Assembly: GCA_023391425.1 (NCBI GenBank)
Contig: JAEWAX010000019.1
Coordinates: 1-51,479, forward strand
Reading direction: 5' to 3'
DNA: 51,479 nucleotides
From: Bacillota bacterium
Lineage (GTDB): Bacteria; Bacillota; Clostridia; Acetivibrionales; DSM-1351
This document shows, piece after piece, positions 7,917 to 16,484 of this stretch (its first letter is position 1; every line of letters begins with the position of its first letter). The notes beneath the pieces are model-generated. The model did no database searches. It was not told the DNA's origin and saw nothing but the letters and a program-made list of their open reading frames with translations. The translations under genes were made by a program, and so were the position numbers.

Positions 7917-8978
7917 TCAGTCATTCCATAGCTTAAGTACCCCAGCATCTTGTAGGTTTTTTACAATAATTAAACTTATAGGCCCTATAAACATTCCTAA
8001 AACTCCGAAAAATTTCAAACCAACATACATACTTAATAACGTTACTAGAGGATGAAGGCCAATCTGACTTCCTACTATTTTTGGCTCCATTATCTGCCTT
8101 ATCAATATTCCCAAAATATACAAGATTGCCAATCCGAAAGCTAATGCCATATTTCCAGTAAAAACCTGCCATAAAATCCATGGGATCATTACTACTCCTG
8201 TACCTACAATCGGTATGGCTTCAGCGATGCCAACAATAAGAGCAATCAGGAAGGCATATTTTACATTTAGGATAAATAGACCTACACTTACCTCAATAAA
8301 AGTAAATCCCATTAATATCAGTATAGCCTTGAAGTAACCAATTAAGGCTTTAAGGGTATCTTTTTTTAAGTCCGGAATCCCCTTTCTCAAAGAAAGAGGG
8401 AGTTGTTTGTAAAGGAATAAAGATATTTTCTTTTTATCACTACTAATAAAATATGTTGCTAATATTGTTACAATAATGAACACCGCCAACCTCGGTAGTG
8501 AGGATGCTGTATTTATTGTATATTGGATAATGGCTGTAATTAGACCTGTAATCTTATTAGATAGTGAGGCAAGATTCTTGGCAATGGTGTCGGTTACTTC
8601 GACAGGCAATGCATTATAGAAATTTGTTGCCTTGAAAATTAGGTCATTTATTTGTGCTGATATTTCATTAGAGTAGGCATTTAAATTAGTTCGGAGAATT
8701 GTTAATTCATCATATATTTTTATAATTCCCACAGTTATTGCAAATCCAAGAACCGACATTGTAACAAGAAGTGAAATGACTGCGGCTATCCTTCTAGATA
8801 TCTTTAATCTTTTCAAAAGCCGAATTACAGGTTCGTTTATATAGGATACAACTAATGCAATGACAAAGGGGGCAAAAAATGGGAATAGATAAGTTATGGA
8901 TATATATATGCTTGCAAATATAATGATAATTAATACAAGCTTTTTGATTGCACTTTGATATTTTATCAATAACTCCAT
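7917..8978 (-). CDS. AI-2E/PerM family membrane protein, YtvI-like
   Basis: A 353-residue polytopic membrane protein with the family's paired N-terminal hydrophobic segments, a central soluble region and a cluster of C-terminal transmembrane helices. The C-terminal region carries GLHPLVTLLSMYVGLKFFG and GMFIGP, characteristic of the AI-2E transporter/PerM superfamily. Within it, the length and N-terminal pattern match the clostridial sporulation protein YtvI, whose exact role is unsettled. GGGGGAT precedes the ATG at 8978; an in-frame TTG at 8993 overlaps that ribosome-binding site and is less likely. It is convergent with prmC and stands alone. Confidence 0.82.
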   Translation of the reverse strand: MELLIKYQSAIKKLVLIIIIFASIYISITYLFPFFAPFVIALVVSYINEPVIRLLKRLKISRRIAAVISLLVTMSVLGFAITVGIIKIYDELTILRTNLNAYSNEISAQINDLIFKATNFYNALPVEVTDTIAKNLASLSNKITGLITAIIQYTINTASSLPRLAVFIIVTILATYFISSDKKKISLFLYKQLPLSLRKGIPDLKKDTLKALIGYFKAILILMGFTFIEVSVGLFILNVKYAFLIALIVGIAEAIPIVGTGVVMIPWILWQVFTGNMALAFGLAILYILGILIRQIMEPKIVGSQIGLHPLVTLLSMYVGLKFFGVLGMFIGPISLIIVKNLQDAGVLKLWND

Positions 8979-9314
8979 CAGTGTATCCCCCAATAGATAA
9001 AATAATTACCCTATAATAAATTTATACAAAACAAATGAATTTAAGTCTTCTTTATTATATTTCCTCTCAAGTTTTTAAGCAATAGACTAAGGCGTTTGAA
9101 GAAAATATGCCTCTCCAGACATAATATTACACGGAATGCAGTATATAGTTAAAATGTTGTATACAATATTCAGATATTTTTTAGCAAATGCTTCAAATTA
9201 GGGCATTTAGATTGTATTTTATTTAAAAGTATTGTAAAATGATAAGCGGACGACATTGGTGGAGCAAAGTCGATAAAAGTCTTATTTTAATATTTCTTTT
9301 ACCTTTTAAAGAGG
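8979..9314. other. Divergent intergenic gap
   Basis: An AT-rich stretch between the divergent YtvI-like gene and the ech operon. I see a short perfect palindrome TTGTATACAA at about 9153-9162 but no gene, repeat or known RNA. Confidence 0.4.
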
Positions 9315-9343
9315 TTGACTAATGCACAATTTATAATTATGAT
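9315..9343 (+). promoter_or_regulatory. Probable promoter of the ech operon
   Basis: TTGACT (9315-9320) and TATGAT (9338-9343) are separated by 17 bp. The transcript would start about 130 nt before the first hydrogenase gene. Confidence 0.6.
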
Positions 9344-9480
9344 TGACAAGGGAATTGATTTTTCAACAAAACATTTTCCCGTATCTAATTATGTTGTCTT
9401 TTAGAATTTTTCATTTATTACAATGCAAAGTTCTGAAAAATATGAGGGGTTAAAATAACATTTTGAAAGGAGAATTAGCT

Positions 9481-11466
9481 GTGGATTGGTATTTATTACT
9501 GGCAGCTATTCTGCTGCCTGCATTAAGTGCAGCGCTATGCTTTATTATTAAAAATCAGAAGGCACGTATTGCGATAGTGAGTATTTCAACTCTCTTACTT
9601 TTTGCAGTAGCAGGTGGATTTATTGCACTTCTGATGAGCTCTCCAGATGGGAAGATAGTTTATCATTTTGATGAGAGCAAACTCGAAGTAATTAGCTGGA
9701 TAATTAAGGGCTTAGACCTATTACTATTTGGCTACATTGCGTACGTTGGTATAAAGCATAAAAAGGCAATAGTAGTTATATTATGTGTTTTACAATTCAT
9801 ACCATGGGCTTTATTTGAGGTTTTTGGTGTTTTCGGCAAAGTTAATGAGCCGGAAAAAGCATTTGTAATTGATAATCTTGCATTAATAATGATAATGCTT
9901 GTATCAATTATTGGACCCATTATCACATTTTTTGCACTAGGTTATATGAAGGACCATGAGCATCACTTAAATTTGAAAGTGTCAAGGCAACCTAGGTTTT
10001 TCATGATACTGTTTGTATTTTTAAGTGCGATGAACGCACTAGTGATGACAGACAATCTTTCCTGGATGTATTTCTTCTGGGAAGTAACAACCCTTTGTTC
10101 ATTCTTGCTGATTTCGCATGATGGAACAGAGATAGCAATTAAGAATGGTTTACGAGCTTTATGGATAAATTCAGTTGGAGGCGTGGCATTTATCATAGCA
10201 ATTATAATGGTAAATTCAAGCTTAAATACGCTTTCAATACAAGCTATTTCAGAATCAGGAATGCAGGGCGCATTTACAGGTATGTTGCCAATTGCACTTG
10301 GATTGCTATGTATAGCTGGTTTCACAAAGTCAGCTCAGTTCCCATTCCAAAGCTGGTTATTAGGAGCGATGGTTGCACCAACTCCTGTATCTGCATTATT
10401 ACACTCAAGTACTATGGTTAAGGCCGGTGTTTATTTGATAGTTAGAATTTCACCAGCATTCTCAGGAACTATTTTGGGGCAGCTAGTTGCTATTGTTGGC
10501 GCATTTTCATTTGTTGTTGCTTCTGGAATAGCAATAAGCCAAAGCAATGGAAAGAAGGTTCTTGCATATTCAACTATCGCGAACTTAGGGTTGATAGTAT
10601 GTTGTGCAGGTATTGGAACAAGGGTTGCACTTGCTGCAGCAGTACTATTAATGATTTTCCATGCTGTATCAAAAGGACTATTATTCCTATGTGTTGGTAC
10701 GATAGAACTTGGTATTGGAAGTCGTGATATTGAAGATATGCAAGGTTTGTTCAAAAGAATGCCATTTACTACTGTAATAACAGTAATAGGCATGATTTCA
10801 ATGATGTTGCCTCCTTTTGGAGTTCTTATTACAAAATGGCTTGCTATAGAGACGGCAGTTAATCAACCTTTAGTACTACTATTTATTATACTTGGTAGTG
10901 CATTAACTGTTGTGTTCTGGGCAAAATGGATAGGAATTATTTTAACAATGTCATATAAACCAAAGTTCGATATAGAAAAGCTTTCCTTATCAATGAAAGC
11001 TGCATTGTCTGTGCTAATAACTTTTGTTATGGCAGCAAGTATAGGCATTGTTCCATTGTATAATCAGTTTGTAAAGCCTCAGATAATTGCATTTAAAATT
11101 GCAGATAAAGGGGAGCTTGCAGGAACTGGTATGGGTATTTGGCTTGAGAAAGTTAATAATACAATATATGGAGGATTTGCTTCAATACTGTTCTTTATAA
11201 TAATATTGATTTTAATGGTTGCGATACCTTTCTTCTCTCATAGGATTAAGCCAACGAGGCTAAAACCACCATATTTATGTGGCGATAATACTGATGAGGA
11301 TTATAAGGGAATAGAATTTATAAGCCCTGGTGACAAGGTAGAGACTGTTGTAGTAAGAAATTACTATATGCAATCTGTTTTTGGAGAGGAAAAACTTACT
11401 TTCTGGTCTAATATTGTAGCAGGTGCGTTAGTTATAATTATTTTAGGGGTGGTGATTGGACTATGA
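9481..11466 (+). CDS. echA: Ech hydrogenase subunit A (NuoL-like proton pump)
   Basis: A large membrane subunit, 661 residues, with about 15 hydrophobic segments. It belongs to the NuoL/MrpA antiporter family; the centre carries the conserved FPFQSWLLGAMVAPTPVSALLHSS region (about residues 295-320) with lysine and histidine residues of the proton path. In Ech complexes this subunit couples ferredoxin-driven hydrogen production to ion pumping. The GTG at 9481 is chosen because AAAGGAGA lies 7 bp upstream; an upstream TTG overlaps that site. It is first of six ech genes and overlaps echB by 4 bp, so translation is probably coupled. Confidence 0.93.
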   Translation: MDWYLLLAAILLPALSAALCFIIKNQKARIAIVSISTLLLFAVAGGFIALLMSSPDGKIVYHFDESKLEVISWIIKGLDLLLFGYIAYVGIKHKKAIVVILCVLQFIPWALFEVFGVFGKVNEPEKAFVIDNLALIMIMLVSIIGPIITFFALGYMKDHEHHLNLKVSRQPRFFMILFVFLSAMNALVMTDNLSWMYFFWEVTTLCSFLLISHDGTEIAIKNGLRALWINSVGGVAFIIAIIMVNSSLNTLSIQAISESGMQGAFTGMLPIALGLLCIAGFTKSAQFPFQSWLLGAMVAPTPVSALLHSSTMVKAGVYLIVRISPAFSGTILGQLVAIVGAFSFVVASGIAISQSNGKKVLAYSTIANLGLIVCCAGIGTRVALAAAVLLMIFHAVSKGLLFLCVGTIELGIGSRDIEDMQGLFKRMPFTTVITVIGMISMMLPPFGVLITKWLAIETAVNQPLVLLFIILGSALTVVFWAKWIGIILTMSYKPKFDIEKLSLSMKAALSVLITFVMAASIGIVPLYNQFVKPQIIAFKIADKGELAGTGMGIWLEKVNNTIYGGFASILFFIIILILMVAIPFFSHRIKPTRLKPPYLCGDNTDEDYKGIEFISPGDKVETVVVRNYYMQSVFGEEKLTFWSNIVAGALVIIILGVVIGL

Positions 11467-12320
11467 GCATAAACAATTTCTTAATTGCTGTTATTGCCAT
11501 ATTAGTTGCCCCGATAATTGGTGGTTTATTGACGGGTATTGACAGAAAAATATCTGCTAGAATGCAAAATAGGTTTGGTCCTCCAATACTTCAGCCTTTC
11601 TATGATTTCTTTAAGCTTATTGGCAAGCAGGGTATTGCAGTTAACCAAACTCAGATGGTATATGTACTAGGTCATTTATTGTTTGCTGTAGGTGCATTAG
11701 TTATGTTGGTTTTACAGCAGGATTTATTAATGATTATGTTTATTCTTGCTTTTTCTGGTGTTTCACTAATAATGGGAGCAATGAGTATTCGTTCCCCATA
11801 TAGTAAGATTGGTGCACAGAGAGAGATTATGTCGATGATGGCTTATGAACCAGTACTACTTTTAATGGTAGTAGGTGTATATAAGGCCACAGGAAGCTTT
11901 ATGATTTCAGGCATATTTACACACGGTAAGCCTCTATTATACAGTCTCCCATTAGTGTTCCTATCATTTTTATTTATTTTGACAATTAAGCTCAGAAAGT
12001 CTCCTTTTGACTTTGCAACGTCACACCATGGTCACCAAGAGCTTATCAAGGGTTTGACAACTGAGTTTTCAGGAACACAGCTGGCATTACTTGAACTGAC
12101 CGATTGGATTGATTTGGTGTTATTTATGGGTTTAATCTCATTGTTTTTTGCACAACCTTTATGGGTAGGTATTATAATAGCATTAGTTTGCTACTTCTTA
12201 GAAATAGTTGTTGATAATATCAGTGCAAGAGTAACATGGCAGTGGATGGTAAAACTAACATGGGTTGCAGGAATTGGAGCAGCCTTGGTAAATATAGTTT
12301 GGATGTATCTAATTCCTTAA
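11463..12320 (+). CDS. echB: Ech hydrogenase subunit B (NuoH-like)
   Basis: The 285-residue membrane anchor related to NuoH, with about eight transmembrane segments. Family signatures are RMQNRFGPP near residue 34, the acidic REIMSMMAYEP stretch near 121, and the KLRKSPFDFATSHHGHQELIKG loop near 177, which faces the large subunit at the proton entry. It attaches the peripheral hydrogenase arm to the membrane. The start ATG overlaps the echA stop in an ATGA arrangement. Confidence 0.94.
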   Translation: MSINNFLIAVIAILVAPIIGGLLTGIDRKISARMQNRFGPPILQPFYDFFKLIGKQGIAVNQTQMVYVLGHLLFAVGALVMLVLQQDLLMIMFILAFSGVSLIMGAMSIRSPYSKIGAQREIMSMMAYEPVLLLMVVGVYKATGSFMISGIFTHGKPLLYSLPLVFLSFLFILTIKLRKSPFDFATSHHGHQELIKGLTTEFSGTQLALLELTDWIDLVLFMGLISLFFAQPLWVGIIIALVCYFLEIVVDNISARVTWQWMVKLTWVAGIGAALVNIVWMYLIP

Positions 12321-12356
12321 AATTGGGATTATTAAAAAGTAAGAAAGGTGAATGGT

Positions 12357-12806
12357 ATGGGTATAATAAGCAAGTCAAGGAAAAAGTCACCCTGGATTAT
12401 GCATTATGACTGTACAAGCTGCAATGGATGCGATATTGAGACATTAGCATGCCTCACTCCATTGTATGACGCTGAAAGATTGGGAATAGTTAATGTTGGT
12501 AATCCCAAGCATGCAGATATTTTGCTTGTAACTGGTTCTGCTAATAAAAGGAATGCTCATGTATTAAAGAATATATATAACCAAATGCCAAATCCAAAGG
12601 TTGTAGTAGCAATAGGAGCTTGTGCCTGCACTGGAGGCATTTTTAAAGAGTGTTACAATGTAATGGGTGGCATAGAAAATGTAATTCCTGTTGATGTATT
12701 CGTTCCAGGTTGCTGCGCAAGACCTGAGGCAATAATAGATGGAATAGTGCAAGCAATAGGCAAGCTTGATGAAAAGGCAGAGCTAATGAAGGACGAAGAT
12801 AAGTAG
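12357..12806 (+). CDS. echC: Ech hydrogenase small subunit C (NuoB-like)
   Basis: A 149-residue [NiFe]-hydrogenase small subunit related to NuoB. It binds the proximal [4Fe-4S] cluster next to the active site; ligands are visible as CTSCNGC near residue 20, the cysteine in GACACTGG near 88, and VPGCCARPEA near 122. It lacks the extra clusters of larger uptake hydrogenases, as expected for Ech. ATG at 12357 is chosen over an upstream GTG because AAGAAAGGTG supplies the ribosome-binding site. Confidence 0.95.
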   Translation: MGIISKSRKKSPWIMHYDCTSCNGCDIETLACLTPLYDAERLGIVNVGNPKHADILLVTGSANKRNAHVLKNIYNQMPNPKVVVAIGACACTGGIFKECYNVMGGIENVIPVDVFVPGCCARPEAIIDGIVQAIGKLDEKAELMKDEDK

Positions 12807-12841
12807 GAAAGCCGCTTTAAGGCTCATGGAGGTACGTAAAT

Positions 12842-13219
12842 ATGATTGAAAATTTAGTGGAAATTACGATTGACCAATTACTTGCAGAGGTTTCAAAGAG
12901 CAAGTACCAAGGTTATAGATTCATTACTGCTACTTGTGCAGATAATGGTGATGACACTATTGATGTTCTCTATCACTTTGACAAGAATTATGAAATGAGA
13001 AATTATAAAGTTACTGTCAAAAAAGGTGAAGAAATTCCAAGTATCTCAAAAATATTTTTCTGTGGTGTATTAGTTGAAAATGAGATGAAAGAATTGTTTG
13101 GGATAAATATTACTAATATGGCATTGGATTTTGGTGGACACATGTTATTATCAGAAGAAGAATTAGATTCACCAATGCTTAGACGTCAAATAACTATTGA
13201 ACAAAGAGGGGGTAAATAA
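12842..13219 (+). CDS. echD: Ech hydrogenase subunit D (NuoC-like)
   Basis: A 125-residue soluble subunit related to NuoC. It has no cofactor motif; its likely role is structural, packing against the large subunit. The C-terminal part contains the family pattern VENEMKELFGI followed by a short segment ending in R-R-Q. GGAGGT precedes the ATG, and the stop lies 2 bp before the echE start. Confidence 0.9.
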   Translation: MIENLVEITIDQLLAEVSKSKYQGYRFITATCADNGDDTIDVLYHFDKNYEMRNYKVTVKKGEEIPSISKIFFCGVLVENEMKELFGINITNMALDFGGHMLLSEEELDSPMLRRQITIEQRGGK

Positions 13220-13221
13220 TT

Positions 13222-14304
13222 ATGAGTTCAACAACTGTAATTCCTTTTGGACCACAGCATCCTGTGCTTCCAGAACCCCTCCATATCAAGCTGGTTATGG
13301 AAGACGAAAAAATTGTTGAAGCAATACCTGCGATAGGTTATGTTCATAGAGGGCTTGAAAAGCTTACTGAGACTAAAGATTTTACTCAGAATGTATTTAT
13401 TGTTGAGAGAGTATGCGGTATTTGTAGTGTTATGCATGCTATGGCATATTGCCAAGGCATAGAGGAATTGATGAATATTGAGATTCCTGACAGAGCTAAG
13501 TTCCTCAGAGTTATTTGGGCAGAGCTTCACAGAATGCACAGCCATTTGCTTTGGTTGGGGCTATTGGCTGATGCTTTTGGTTTTGAAAGTCTTTTCATGC
13601 AAGTATGGAGAGATAGAGAAAAGGTTATGGATATAATGGAAGAAACTGCAGGTGCAAGAGTTGTTATATCTGCAAACACTATTGGTGGTACAAGACGTGA
13701 CCTTTCTAAAGAACAGATGGTAAAAATTAATATTATTATTGATGAAATAAAGAAGGATTTAGAGCAAGTTGAAGCTGTATTCTTAAATAATTATACTGTT
13801 AAACACAGATTGGTTGGAAGAGGAATACTCACTAAGGCTGATGCGATAGAATTCTGTGCAGTTGGACCAATGGCAAAAGCTAGCGGAATAAGCATGGATT
13901 TGAGAACTACTGGATATTCTGCATATGGACAATTGGATTTTGAACCAGTTGTACACAATGATGGTGATAACTATGCTAGGACATATGTTAGACTACATGA
14001 AGTCTACCAGTCTATTGATCTTATTAAGCAGGCTATAGCTAAAATACCTGAAGGTGAGCATGTGGTTGCTGTGAAGGGAAACCCACCAAAGGGAGAAGTA
14101 GTATCCAGAGTTGAACAACCAAGAGGAGAAGTGCTATATTATTTAAGATCAAATGGCACTAAGAATTTGGAGAGGCTCAGAATTAGGACACCGACCTTTG
14201 CAAATATCCCTTCATTAATGAAAATGTTACCTGGGAGTGAGCTCTCAGATGTGGGATTGCTTATTTTGACGATTGACCCATGTATATCCTGTACCGAGAG
14301 GTAA
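13222..14304 (+). CDS. echE: Ech [NiFe]-hydrogenase large subunit E
   Basis: The catalytic subunit, 360 residues, carrying the NiFe(CN)2CO centre that reduces protons with electrons from ferredoxin. Both nickel-binding motifs are intact: RVCGICSVMH near residue 61 and DPCISC at the extreme C-terminus. All four cysteine ligands distinguish it from NuoD of complex I, which lost them. The protein ends just after the last motif (CTER), so it has no C-terminal extension for a maturation peptidase, as known for Ech/CooH-type enzymes. Its maturation would need HypA and HypB, encoded just downstream, plus HypC-F from elsewhere. Confidence 0.97.
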   Translation: MSSTTVIPFGPQHPVLPEPLHIKLVMEDEKIVEAIPAIGYVHRGLEKLTETKDFTQNVFIVERVCGICSVMHAMAYCQGIEELMNIEIPDRAKFLRVIWAELHRMHSHLLWLGLLADAFGFESLFMQVWRDREKVMDIMEETAGARVVISANTIGGTRRDLSKEQMVKINIIIDEIKKDLEQVEAVFLNNYTVKHRLVGRGILTKADAIEFCAVGPMAKASGISMDLRTTGYSAYGQLDFEPVVHNDGDNYARTYVRLHEVYQSIDLIKQAIAKIPEGEHVVAVKGNPPKGEVVSRVEQPRGEVLYYLRSNGTKNLERLRIRTPTFANIPSLMKMLPGSELSDVGLLILTIDPCISCTER

Positions 14305-14331
14305 ATGAAAGTAGATAGGAGGTCATAAAAC

Positions 14332-14700
14332 TTGTTTAAGATGGTGGAAAACGTATTAAAAAATTTAGTGTCAAAACCTGCAACTAGAATGTATCCAGTT
14401 GATAAGAGAGAACCCTTTAAGGACTCAAGAGGTCATATTGAGGGTTGCGATATAGATATGTGTATCTTCTGCGGTATGTGCCAAAGAAAATGCCCATCCG
14501 ATGCTATCGTGGTTAATAAGGCTGAGAAGTCTTGGGAGATTGATCAATTTAAATGTGTTATATGTAATGCGTGTGTAGAGGTTTGTCCGAAAAAATGCAT
14601 AAATTCAAGCTCATCCCACAAAACAGCGCAATACAAGAAAGACAAGCTCAAGATTGTTCAGGCTCAAAAAGATACAGAAAGTGTTGGTAAAGATGCATGA
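14332..14700 (+). CDS. echF: Ech hydrogenase ferredoxin-like subunit F (NuoI-like)
   Basis: A 122-residue protein with two [4Fe-4S] motifs, CIFCGMCQRKCP near residue 44 and CVICNACVEVCPKKC near 74. It carries electrons from reduced ferredoxin to the small subunit. The TTG at 14332 is taken as start because AGGAGG lies 9 bp upstream; the next ATG is too far from it. It is the last ech gene and overlaps hypA by 8 bp. Confidence 0.95.
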   Translation: MFKMVENVLKNLVSKPATRMYPVDKREPFKDSRGHIEGCDIDMCIFCGMCQRKCPSDAIVVNKAEKSWEIDQFKCVICNACVEVCPKKCINSSSSHKTAQYKKDKLKIVQAQKDTESVGKDA

Positions 14701-15037
14701 ATATGCGGTAACCCAGTCGATGATTACAATGGCAGTAGAGGAGGCAAACAAGGCTGAGGCTTCTAGAATAATAGAAATCCGACTTGTTATTGGTGATTTA
14801 TCAACCATAATAGATGATTCTGTACAAATGTATTTTGATGTAATGAGTGAAGGAACCATCGCAGAAGGCGCCAAACTAGTATTTAATCGCGTTAAGGCTG
14901 AGTTTAAGTGCAGGGCCTGCGGGGAGATTTTTGTCAAGCCAAAGACGGGCTTTGATTGCCCAAAGTGTGGTGGATTAGGAACTCCAACGGGTGTAGGAAG
15001 AGAATTTTATATTGAGAGTTTAGAAATTGATAAGTAA
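14693..15037 (+). CDS. hypA: Hydrogenase nickel incorporation protein HypA
   Basis: A 114-residue nickel metallochaperone. It starts with MHE, the N-terminal histidine and glutamate that bind nickel. The zinc domain is visible as CRACG and CPKCG about residues 70-90. It works with HypB to insert nickel into the large subunit. The start at 14693 gives the canonical MHEYAVT N-terminus; a longer frame from 14654 would overlap echF more. The overlap with echF implies coupled translation. Confidence 0.95.
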   Translation: MHEYAVTQSMITMAVEEANKAEASRIIEIRLVIGDLSTIIDDSVQMYFDVMSEGTIAEGAKLVFNRVKAEFKCRACGEIFVKPKTGFDCPKCGGLGTPTGVGREFYIESLEIDK

Positions 15038-15038
15038 A

Positions 15039-15249
15039 GGGATAACTAAATAATAAAACACGATTTTGAAGGGAGAGATTTTTTGACAAGACAAGGCGGA
15101 GGAGGGCGTAATAATTGTTTTATTACAACTGACGACAACGAAGTATTGTCGGAAAATAGCCCCTTCAAAAATGTGAAATTATTATTTAGTTATCCCTATT
15201 GCACACTCCAAGTCCGTTTTCATACAGTGAAAATGTAGTTGGAGTGTGT
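15039..15249 (+). repeat. Long palindromic element with a possible 51-residue ORF
   Basis: The outer arms GGGATAACTAAATAATAA (15039-15056) and its exact complement (15179-15196) are 18 bp each. The pairing continues inward imperfectly with CACGATTTTGAAGGG against CCCTTCAAAAATGTG. The centre contains smaller hairpins such as CGACAA/TTGTCG. An open frame from TTG 15083 to 15238 has GAAGGGAGAG upstream and would encode a 51-residue glycine-rich peptide. A second hairpin, ACACTCCAA/TTGGAGTGT, covers about 15202-15249. The element looks like a MITE or structured RNA inserted between hypA and hypB. Confidence 0.6.
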
Positions 15250-15372
15250 TCTTAGTTGAGGCAGTAATTTACAGGTGAAGAGTAATTAAATTAAGAATAT
15301 ATAACCCAACTTTCCCATCTGAGAGTTATTAATTATAACAACTCTGGGTGATGTATCAGATGAGAAGGCGCA

Positions 15373-15555
15373 TTGAAATTATTTGTAAAATTTGTTAGCG
15401 AAAGAATAGAATTTTTGCCGTCAAAATGTCGGGATGACATTTTGAGCATCAACCCGAGACACGAGGTCGAGTTTGTGCGACGGCAAAAATACTGTGATGA
15501 GCTATTACAAATTTATAAAGAAAACTTGGCCTGTACCGAGCTACAGCGAAGGTAA
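15373..15555 (+). other. Small ORF built on nested inverted repeats
   Basis: A 60-codon open frame starts at a TTG with AGAAGG upstream. It is largely made of palindromes: ATTTTTGCCGTC (15411-15422) pairs with its complement at 15479-15490, and CAAAATGTC (15422-15430) with GACATTTTG (15436-15444). The peptide is basic and cysteine-containing with no known domain. The preceding 15305-15365 also folds, with CATCTGA pairing to TCAGATG. It could be a mobile palindromic element with an open frame or a true small gene; I favour the element. Confidence 0.4.
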
Positions 15556-15695
15556 AAGCCTAGTTGCACTTATACTTTTTAAAGTGCAAATAATTTTGCT
15601 AAGTGTTCTAAGGGGATACATCTACCATGGCTGTGATCGGGAATGATTCTAACTGGGATAGTTAGATATGTAAACGAATTTATGGAGGTAAACCA

Positions 15696-16334
15696 ATGGA
15701 AATTAAAGTGATGAAAAATATTATGCATGCAAACCAAAAGCTTGCTGAAGAAAATAGAAATTTTTTTTTAGCAAAGAAAATAAAGTCAGTTAACATAATG
15801 GCTTCACCTGGCTCTGGTAAGACCAGCACTATATTGAAACTGATGGAAGCCTTTGGTGAAAAAGTTGATGTAGCAGTTATAGAAGGAGATATTGCATCAA
15901 GTATTGATGCTGAGAAAATAGATAAGCTAGGAATACCTGTTATCCAGATTAATACTGGCGGAGGTTGTCATTTAGATGCAAATATGATTAAAATTGCTGT
16001 TGAAAGTCTCAATTTGAAAGATGGATCTATATTATTCATCGAGAATGTTGGAAATCTTGTATGCCCATCCTCATTTGACTTGGGAGAAGGAATAAAGATG
16101 GTTATTGCAAGTGTTCCTGAGGGTCACGATAAGCCATACAAGTACACGTCAATGTTTGAAGCGGCAGATATAGTAGTTTTAAACAAGACTGATTTAATGC
16201 CGTATATAGATTTTGATAGAGACAGCTTTTATAAGGGCGTAAAGGCACTAAATGAAAAAGCTGAGATAATTGAAATATCCTGCAAGACAGGAGAAGGTAT
16301 AGAAAGGCTTGCTAAATGGATGCTTAACGCTTAA
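15696..16334 (+). CDS. hypB: Hydrogenase maturation GTPase HypB
   Basis: A 212-residue GTPase of the SIMIBI class that drives nickel delivery to the hydrogenase large subunit. It has the P-loop SPGSGKTS near residue 37, EGD near 67, the metal-site GGGCHLD near 89, and the guanine motif NKTD near 167. It lacks the histidine-rich N-terminal nickel-storage extension of some homologues. TGGAGGT precedes the ATG. It is separated from hypA by about 650 bp of palindromic sequence, so it may be expressed separately. hypC, D, E and F are not in this window. Confidence 0.96.
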   Translation: MEIKVMKNIMHANQKLAEENRNFFLAKKIKSVNIMASPGSGKTSTILKLMEAFGEKVDVAVIEGDIASSIDAEKIDKLGIPVIQINTGGGCHLDANMIKIAVESLNLKDGSILFIENVGNLVCPSSFDLGEGIKMVIASVPEGHDKPYKYTSMFEAADIVVLNKTDLMPYIDFDRDSFYKGVKALNEKAEIIEISCKTGEGIERLAKWMLNA

Positions 16335-16337
16335 CTA

Positions 16338-16439
16338 ACGTCCATGGATGGACTAATACCGCGGTGCCAAGGATGGCAAGGAGCGGTGACGTCCACGGAT
16401 GGACTAATACCGCGATGCCAAGGATGGCAAAGAGCGGTA
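16338..16439 (+). repeat. Tandem 51-bp repeat with GGA-loop hairpins
   Basis: Two copies (16338-16388 and 16389-16439) differ at only a few positions, all transitions. Each copy folds into two hairpins on the plus strand. One is GTCCA-NGGA-TGGAC (16340-16353 in copy 1). The other is TGCCA-AGGA-TGGCA (16365-16378) inside an outer ACCGC/GCGGT stem. The loops with their closing A-U pairs read A-N-G-G-A-U, the pattern bound by CsrA/RsmE proteins. It lies just after the hypB stop and could be part of its 3' untranslated region. Confidence 0.75.
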
Positions 16440-16475
16440 AAAACAATCAGCGGGAGTTGAATCTTCCGCTGATTG
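16439..16475 (-). terminator. Terminator of map
   Basis: CAATCAGCGG (16444-16453) pairs with CCGCTGATTG (16466-16475). Only on the minus strand is the stem followed by a T-run (TTTTT), so it ends the map transcript rather than hypB. Confidence 0.75.
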
Positions 16476-16484
16476 AAGTCTCGT

